64,000 nt of DNA, taken from Sweltsa coloradensis. Lineage: Eukaryota > Arthropoda > Insecta > Plecoptera > Chloroperlidae. Below are positions 59,701 through 64,000 of the stretch, piece by piece (position 1 is the stretch's first letter; each line of letters opens with the position of its first letter). The DNA lies in assembly GCA_024449915.1 (NCBI GenBank), contig JAMZAV010000897.1, forward strand, positions 1 through 64,000, written 5' to 3'. The translations under genes were made by a program, and so were the position numbers. Below the pieces are notes generated by a model. It saw nothing but the letters and a program-made list of their open reading frames with translations. It made no database searches and had not been told where the DNA came from.

Positions 59701-62651
59701 TGTAGGTGTACTGCTATAATATTGTAATAATTAAGAAAACTTGGCTATTGGGTGATAGGATCAAACGTGTGCAAGTGTATATTCCCCAGTGAGAGATTTA
59801 ACCAACATCAACGCGTTCTGTTCTACAGAAAGGACGGCCAGAAGGTGCCACTGAAGGGCAATGAGGGTTTCAACGTGTTCGGAGAGATGGTCGAGGGTAC
59901 TGCTGACTCCGTCAACAAGAACTTCTACTGCTCCATCTACAACGAGATGAGGACCTCCTTCGCCCACCACACGACCTACACCTACCAACACACCGTGAGT
60001 ACACGAGATACTTGCCCCAGCGTGCATTGCTAGGACGATGCACGTTGCCATAGTCTAATAATCGGGGTACTTCGACAATCAATCAATCAATCAAATCAAT
60101 CACTCACTCAATCAATCAATCAATCAATCAATCACTCAATCAAAATCAATATCTAACACTATTTTTAACTTTGATATTGGTTAGGATAAATATGTTGTAT
60201 GACTACATTAACCTTAGAAATTCTGCACTATCATACAAGTAACATCTATAGTATATTGCTTTAAAGGGATCGATTTTGATTTTTAGAAATCATCTATATG
60301 GCCAAAGCAAGAAGCAACAAGTATAAATCAGTATTTGTTATTTTTATACTTCACAAATCATACTTCTCACTTCATTTTTCATTTCATTCTATTTTTTCAT
60401 AATCTGTAACTTAGGTATTTTACTTATTGTTAAACGTAATTTGTATAAATGTAAATTAATTTCTTTTTGTTATTCTGTGTCTTAAGGCAACCTTAATGTA
60501 AAGGCAGAGCTTTGTTTAAAAAAATAAAGTTGTACTACGTTGGTTTATATATATTTTCACTACAAATATGGCACTGATATTTTGAGAAACTTGAATGTAA
60601 TAAGTACCAAGATTTACAAAAAGAGTCACATGCGCATCGAGCAATACGAGACCGCCTAATGTTCGAGGTGTCTGCCCTAGGTCGCCCCCGGTGTCCTCGA
60701 GCAATACGAGACCGCCCTCCGCGACCCCGCGTACTACGCCCTGTACAAGAACATCGAGAAACTCTTCAAGTCCTACAAGACCCACTTGCCCGAGTACACC
60801 TTCGACGAGCTGACCTACCCCGGAGTCAAGATCGAGTCCGTCGAGGTCGAGAAACTCATCACCTACTTCGACAACTTCGACATCGATCTCGACAACGCCG
60901 TCGATGTTGGAATCATCGAGGATGGCGAGCACGTCAACATCCAGGCCCGCCAGATGCGCCTGAACCACAAGCCCTACACCTACAAGGTCAAGGTTGTCAG
61001 CGACAAGGCCGCCACTTCCATGGTCCGCGTCTTCCTGGGACCCAAGTTCGACTCTTACGGAAACGAATTCTCCCTGGAGAAGATGAGGGACTACATGGTC
61101 GAGTTGGACCGATTCACCTACAAGCGTGAGTTACAACACTTATATCGTATTTAAAGGAGCTATACCCTATTTGACAAAATTTTGATATGTCCAAGGTGAT
61201 CACATTATAAAACGTTTACCCAACGAAAACAAATAACAAATGTTTAGTTTGGGCTCTGGGGTGATTTGAGTGATACGGGACTGACGTCACTGCACGAGAT
61301 ACTAGTTTTTCAGCTTGACTTCATCATTGTATTTGTCATCCATTTTCCATCACAAGAAGTGTTCTTTCTCTCTTACTAATTCACATTGACTACTAAGGGT
61401 TGCTAATAGTAAATGTATTCACGATTAAGACTTCCGCCCGGCAAGCCGGAGACTGTGGTTCAACCCCCGATCAAGAAGTTTTTTTTTTTAAATTTCGGAT
61501 TTTATTAATTAAATATTAAAACGGTCGGTGTCACTTTAGAAGAGCCAATTTTAAAGAACAATGAATATCCTTGTTGCCATGAACAAACACGTTTAAAAGT
61601 ACAATTTGTTTCATCGTTGCCCCGCCTGTTCTGTCCCCCAGTGACCGCCGGCGAGAACACCATTGAGCGCAACTCCCACGACTCCAGCATCACCGTGTCC
61701 GACAAGACCGCGTACAGGCAGCTGTTCGTGAAGCTCGACAAGGCCATCGCCGGAGAAGAGGACTTCCACGTTGATGAGGTGAGCTGAGCCTCTTATTGTG
61801 AGGATTCGTTGGTTATACTAACGAGGATCAATCAAATAGTATTCGTTAGGTATTGATACAGTTTATAGCAGCCTGCTCCGAAATAATTGTTTTGTATTTT
61901 ATCAGAAAAGCTCTAATTTACTGACATGTAAAGTTTCACAAATTGCATCGATTAATATTTCCCCCCCTCCCCCTTTATCGCTATTTATTTATTTATTTAT
62001 TTATTTTTTATTTATTTATTTATTTATTTAACTTTGTGAAAGTACCAACGAACCTGTGTATTTACAAAACAAACCATTCATTTGTTTGCAATTCATATTT
62101 AAATTTTGAATTTGAATATGAATTTAAATTATACACGTTATTTAAACAAAAATCATGAGATAAAACCTGTCATTAAGTTTACAAGCCGTTCCTTTCGCGA
62201 TAATCTTTAAGTTATCATACACACTCGTCTGCCAATATTGTATTTGTAGTTCTGATTCTGAAGGAATAAACTACTCGCCACAATATTAGCACTTCCCCTG
62301 CTGACCATATTGTTTCTCTCCCCCACCTAGACCGAGCGTCACTGCGGCTGGCCCCAGCGCCTCCTCCTCCCCAAGGGCAAGAAGGGAGGTATGACCTTCC
62401 GTTTCTTCGTCATGGTCACCCCCTTCGACGAGTCCTCCGTGACCGACATGAAGCACCTGGACTTCACCTCCATGCCCTACTGCGGCGTTGGCAAGCACGG
62501 ACTCTACCCCGACACCAAGTCCATGGGATACCCCTTCGACCGCACCATCGAGAACTACGACTACTTCTACAACGCTCCCAACATGCACTTCGATGACGTC
62601 GTCATCTTCCACAAGAAGGCTGAGGAGCTCAACATCGTCGTCCACCACTAA
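53723..62651 (+). CDS. Hexamerin (larval/nymphal storage protein), 700 aa
   Basis: Nine exons: 53723-53813, 55693-55982, 56637-56814, 58102-58430, 59104-59253, 59833-59994, 60681-61125, 61642-61778, 62331-62651. Phases fit throughout (2103 nt). A signal peptide (MKSAIFVLLAVSAFAAAS) separates it from prophenoloxidases. Hemocyanin N domain: GKAYTIDAHLADFTN, KQGMLPKGEIF, FYFAKDFETFYK. Middle domain: ACWARDHVNEGQFIYALSVA, DRRGELFYYTQHQLMARYYLE. C domain: CGWPQRLLLPKG, MGYPFDR. Copper-site histidines are lost (FHTYWNF at 234-240 in place of the HHxHxH pattern; TQHQ at 265-268), so it stores amino acids and does not carry oxygen. Exon 4 is very rich in Tyr/Phe, as in arylphorins. Codons end mostly in C, suggesting very high expression. 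The start of exon 6 (AG|GAC at 59833) is the least certain junction. It would be secreted into haemolymph as a hexamer (family knowledge). Confidence 0.96.
54650..55066 (-). mobile_element. HINE-like fragment in hexamerin intron 1
   Basis: ATTGCGCTC, AGTTCAGTGATTTCGAAGG, GGAGTATCGGTTTAGCCGG, an (AAAG)n run and CGCTTCGCTCGCTACGCTC repeats in family order. Confidence 0.6.
55965..56092 (+). repeat. 51-bp tandem duplication across an exon-intron boundary
   Basis: 55965-56015 (end of hexamerin exon 2 plus donor GTATGA) is repeated exactly at 56042-56092, within intron 2, with a 26-bp spacer. The second copy carries a ready donor site. Confidence 0.92.
56978..57892 (+). mobile_element. HINE-like element (second family) in hexamerin intron 3
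   Basis: Starts near AAGCGAGCGAAGCGAGCG. It has two ~310-bp units (GCCATTAGTTTTGTGGCAAA, GAATGTCCGTCCGGTCACG) and ends AACGCGTCCAACTGAGCGTT then TCCTAG. It is related to 34060-35052. Confidence 0.68.
60076..60150. repeat. (AATC)n repeat in hexamerin intron 6
   Basis: Repeated CAATCAATCAATCAAT with CACT variants, like the tails of the SINE family in this window. Confidence 0.85.
60390..60530 (+). mobile_element. Probable LINE/SINE tail in hexamerin intron 6
   Basis: TTGTATAAATGTAAATTAAT..TTCTGTGTCTTAAGGCAACC..AAAAATAAAG resembles a truncated retroposon 3' end. No second copy is seen in this window. Confidence 0.35.
60637..60716 (+). repeat. 20-bp duplication at the exon 7 acceptor
   Basis: TCGAGCAATACGAGACCGCC occurs in the intron at 60637-60656 and in exon 7 at 60697-60716. 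The intronic copy runs into TAA. Confidence 0.9.
61415..61500 (+). mobile_element. tRNA-like SINE fragment in hexamerin intron 7
   Basis: GTGGTTCAACCCCCG resembles a B box and is followed by a poly-T run. No full tRNA fold. Confidence 0.4.
61981..62030. repeat. (TTTA)n microsatellite
   Basis: Interrupted ATTT array in hexamerin intron 8. Confidence 0.92.
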
Positions 62652-62826
62652 ACCGTCGCATCTACTCCAATACCATCGCATTTCATTTTACATTTCATAT
62701 TTCATATTTTGACTAATTCGATTTTCTAACAGTTTTGTAAACAAAAATTTTGTCTTCGAAACTCATTTTAAATTAATATTTCTTTCACAATGGTCACATA
62801 ATGCATGTGATGTTGTGAGGTTTTGC

Positions 62827-62832
62827 AATAAA
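62827..62832 (+). other. Polyadenylation signal of the hexamerin gene
   Basis: AATAAA 176 nt after the stop codon. Confidence 0.75.
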
Positions 62833-62879
62833 CAGAACACATATTAAAATTTATATGTTTGATTAGTTTATTATCACCC

Positions 62880-64000
62880 TGTTCATTTTCCTAACTGTAG
62901 TATTATTTCCTTTATTTTAATCGGCAGCTATGCAACTTGAACTTGAGTAAGTTCATAATTAATATGCTTTTCGGAGTGTTAAACGTGCTTTATTTTGATC
63001 TTAAAATAACTATTCATTATACTGTCAGCGATAAGGGTTGTAGCTCCCGGAATAGATGTTAGTGCCGGGATGGCCATTCTATTGGGGGGGCGTAGCCTAG
63101 TTGATGGTAATTATTACAACCTTTATATGATGACCGGGTTGGCTGCATTAGGGATTTTAGGATGTGGTAACAAGCTTAGGGTGCAGGTACACAAGTAGAC
63201 ACATGGGTTCATCACAAGAGGCACACTGTATTATATGTAGAACAACCTATTCTGGTCATCACTGTACCCGTGCATTGCTTCCGGTAGAACGTGGGTTCCT
63301 TCCCCTTTACTCTTTACTCACTTAATTATTGTGAAGTCTTGGCTTACCCCTTTCACCCCTGAACCCTGGTATGGTGGAGACGTTACGATTCCTGGGACCC
63401 ATCGAAAGGCTATCTTGTGTCTTCGCCGCTTCCTTGGCTATTCCCAGGTCTTCCCCGACACTTGGCACTCCACGTAATAATTCAGGTAACTCCTGCTCGA
63501 GACCCTGTCTTGAAGTCTTCGCACACTCGCTCTTTATGTAAAGTCACCTAGATTCGCCTGTCAGCCTCGCTGTAAGTTCTTTCGCCTCTCGAGCCTTTCA
63601 TAAGTCTTTTACAAGCCTCTTTATAATCTACTCTCTTGCTAGTTAGCGTGCTTCTATTTTAATCTATATGACAACTTGGAAGTCACAACTTTGTTGGTTA
63701 TTTGACACAACCAACCATGCAAGAAAATGTACCAGAATATTTTTTTCATTTGGTTGAATACATCATTATTGCCATTTTATATTATTCTGCCAAAAAATCT
63801 AAAAACATAAAAAATGAATGAGAATTTGTATTAAAACCAAACCAATAAACATGCAAGGTATTAGTATAAGATATTATACTTTAGAGGGTGGCTTCAAATG
63901 TGTGATTTTGGTCGACCCACTCAGTTGGAAGTTATTATTTTCAGTGTTTTTTTTTTGACATGCATTGCAATGCTGAACAGCGTATAGCTAGTTTAGGCCT
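62880..64000. other. Downstream flank with an unexplained GC-richer block
   Basis: 63030-63650 is richer in GC than its surroundings and contains phrases such as TGGTATGGTGGAGACGTTAC and CTCGAGACCCTGTC, with no long ORF. It may be part of a retroelement, perhaps an LTR, cut by the window edge. The rest is AT-rich with nothing recognisable. Confidence 0.4.

Noticed and set aside
60516..60968. 150-codon antisense ORF, and others antisense to hexamerin exons (55689-56015, 58056-58343, 62286-62681)
   Set aside because: Mirror frames created by the C-rich codon bias of the hexamerin exons; V/L/G/D-rich products without family signatures.
60659..61129. 156-codon sense ORF overlapping hexamerin exon 7
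   Set aside because: Shifted frame of the real exon, R/P/Q-rich; the hexamerin frame has clear homology.

Overview
This window looks like nuclear DNA of an arthropod, most likely a hemimetabolous insect (inference). It is AT-rich, genes are split by large introns with GT/AG junctions, and much of the sequence is dispersed repeats. The best lineage clue is a complete nine-exon hexamerin gene (storage protein of the hemocyanin superfamily) near the right end. I cannot name the species.

Layout. 0.2-6.5 kb: exons of a secreted cysteine-rich protein made of repeated VWC domains; its 5' end lies outside the window and two exons carry indels. 9.1-39.4 kb: a tandem family of very small secreted proteins (signal peptide + EGF + DPY-like linker + EGF, as in Dumpy modules). 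Three copies are intact: 9132-13992, 23673-24850 and 37758-39411. One is an isolated first exon (29597) and one is a frameshifted pseudogene (30696-32356). The copies share a promoter block of up to about 270 bp and a 3' flank. 36.0-44.2 kb: a cytochrome P450 on the minus strand (five exons, 522 aa, clan-4-like) and a remnant of the last exon of a second P450. The remnant and an orphan EGF-family 3' flank suggest that the ancestral repeat unit was [EGF gene + convergent P450 gene]. 44.2-53.7 kb: no gene found. 53.7-62.7 kb: hexamerin (700 aa) with strongly C-ending codons.

Mobile DNA dominates the rest. The clearest element is an 8.0-kb LTR retrotransposon at 14520-22529. It has TGT..ACA long terminal repeats, a tRNA-Lys primer site, a 4-bp ATAT target duplication and one 404-codon ORF, but no visible reverse transcriptase or integrase. 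It sits in the conserved 3' flank of the first EGF-family gene. A 324-bp hAT-type MITE with an 8-bp target duplication sits in the same gene's promoter, and a 3.2-kb element with perfect 27-bp terminal inverted repeats sits in its intron. Helitron/HINE-like elements (hairpin, then CTAG end, with tandem repeats inside) recur at least eight times. tRNA-derived SINEs and 5'-truncated LINE tails are scattered throughout.

The genes do not form an obvious pathway: a storage hexamer, a microsomal oxidase and secreted cysteine-rich proteins. The most distinctive feature is the small EGF-DPY family and the way transposons have dismantled copies of it. Several indels, and a homopolymer-distorted tract near 33 kb, suggest that part of the sequence may be imperfectly polished. 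Frameshift calls should be read with that in mind.
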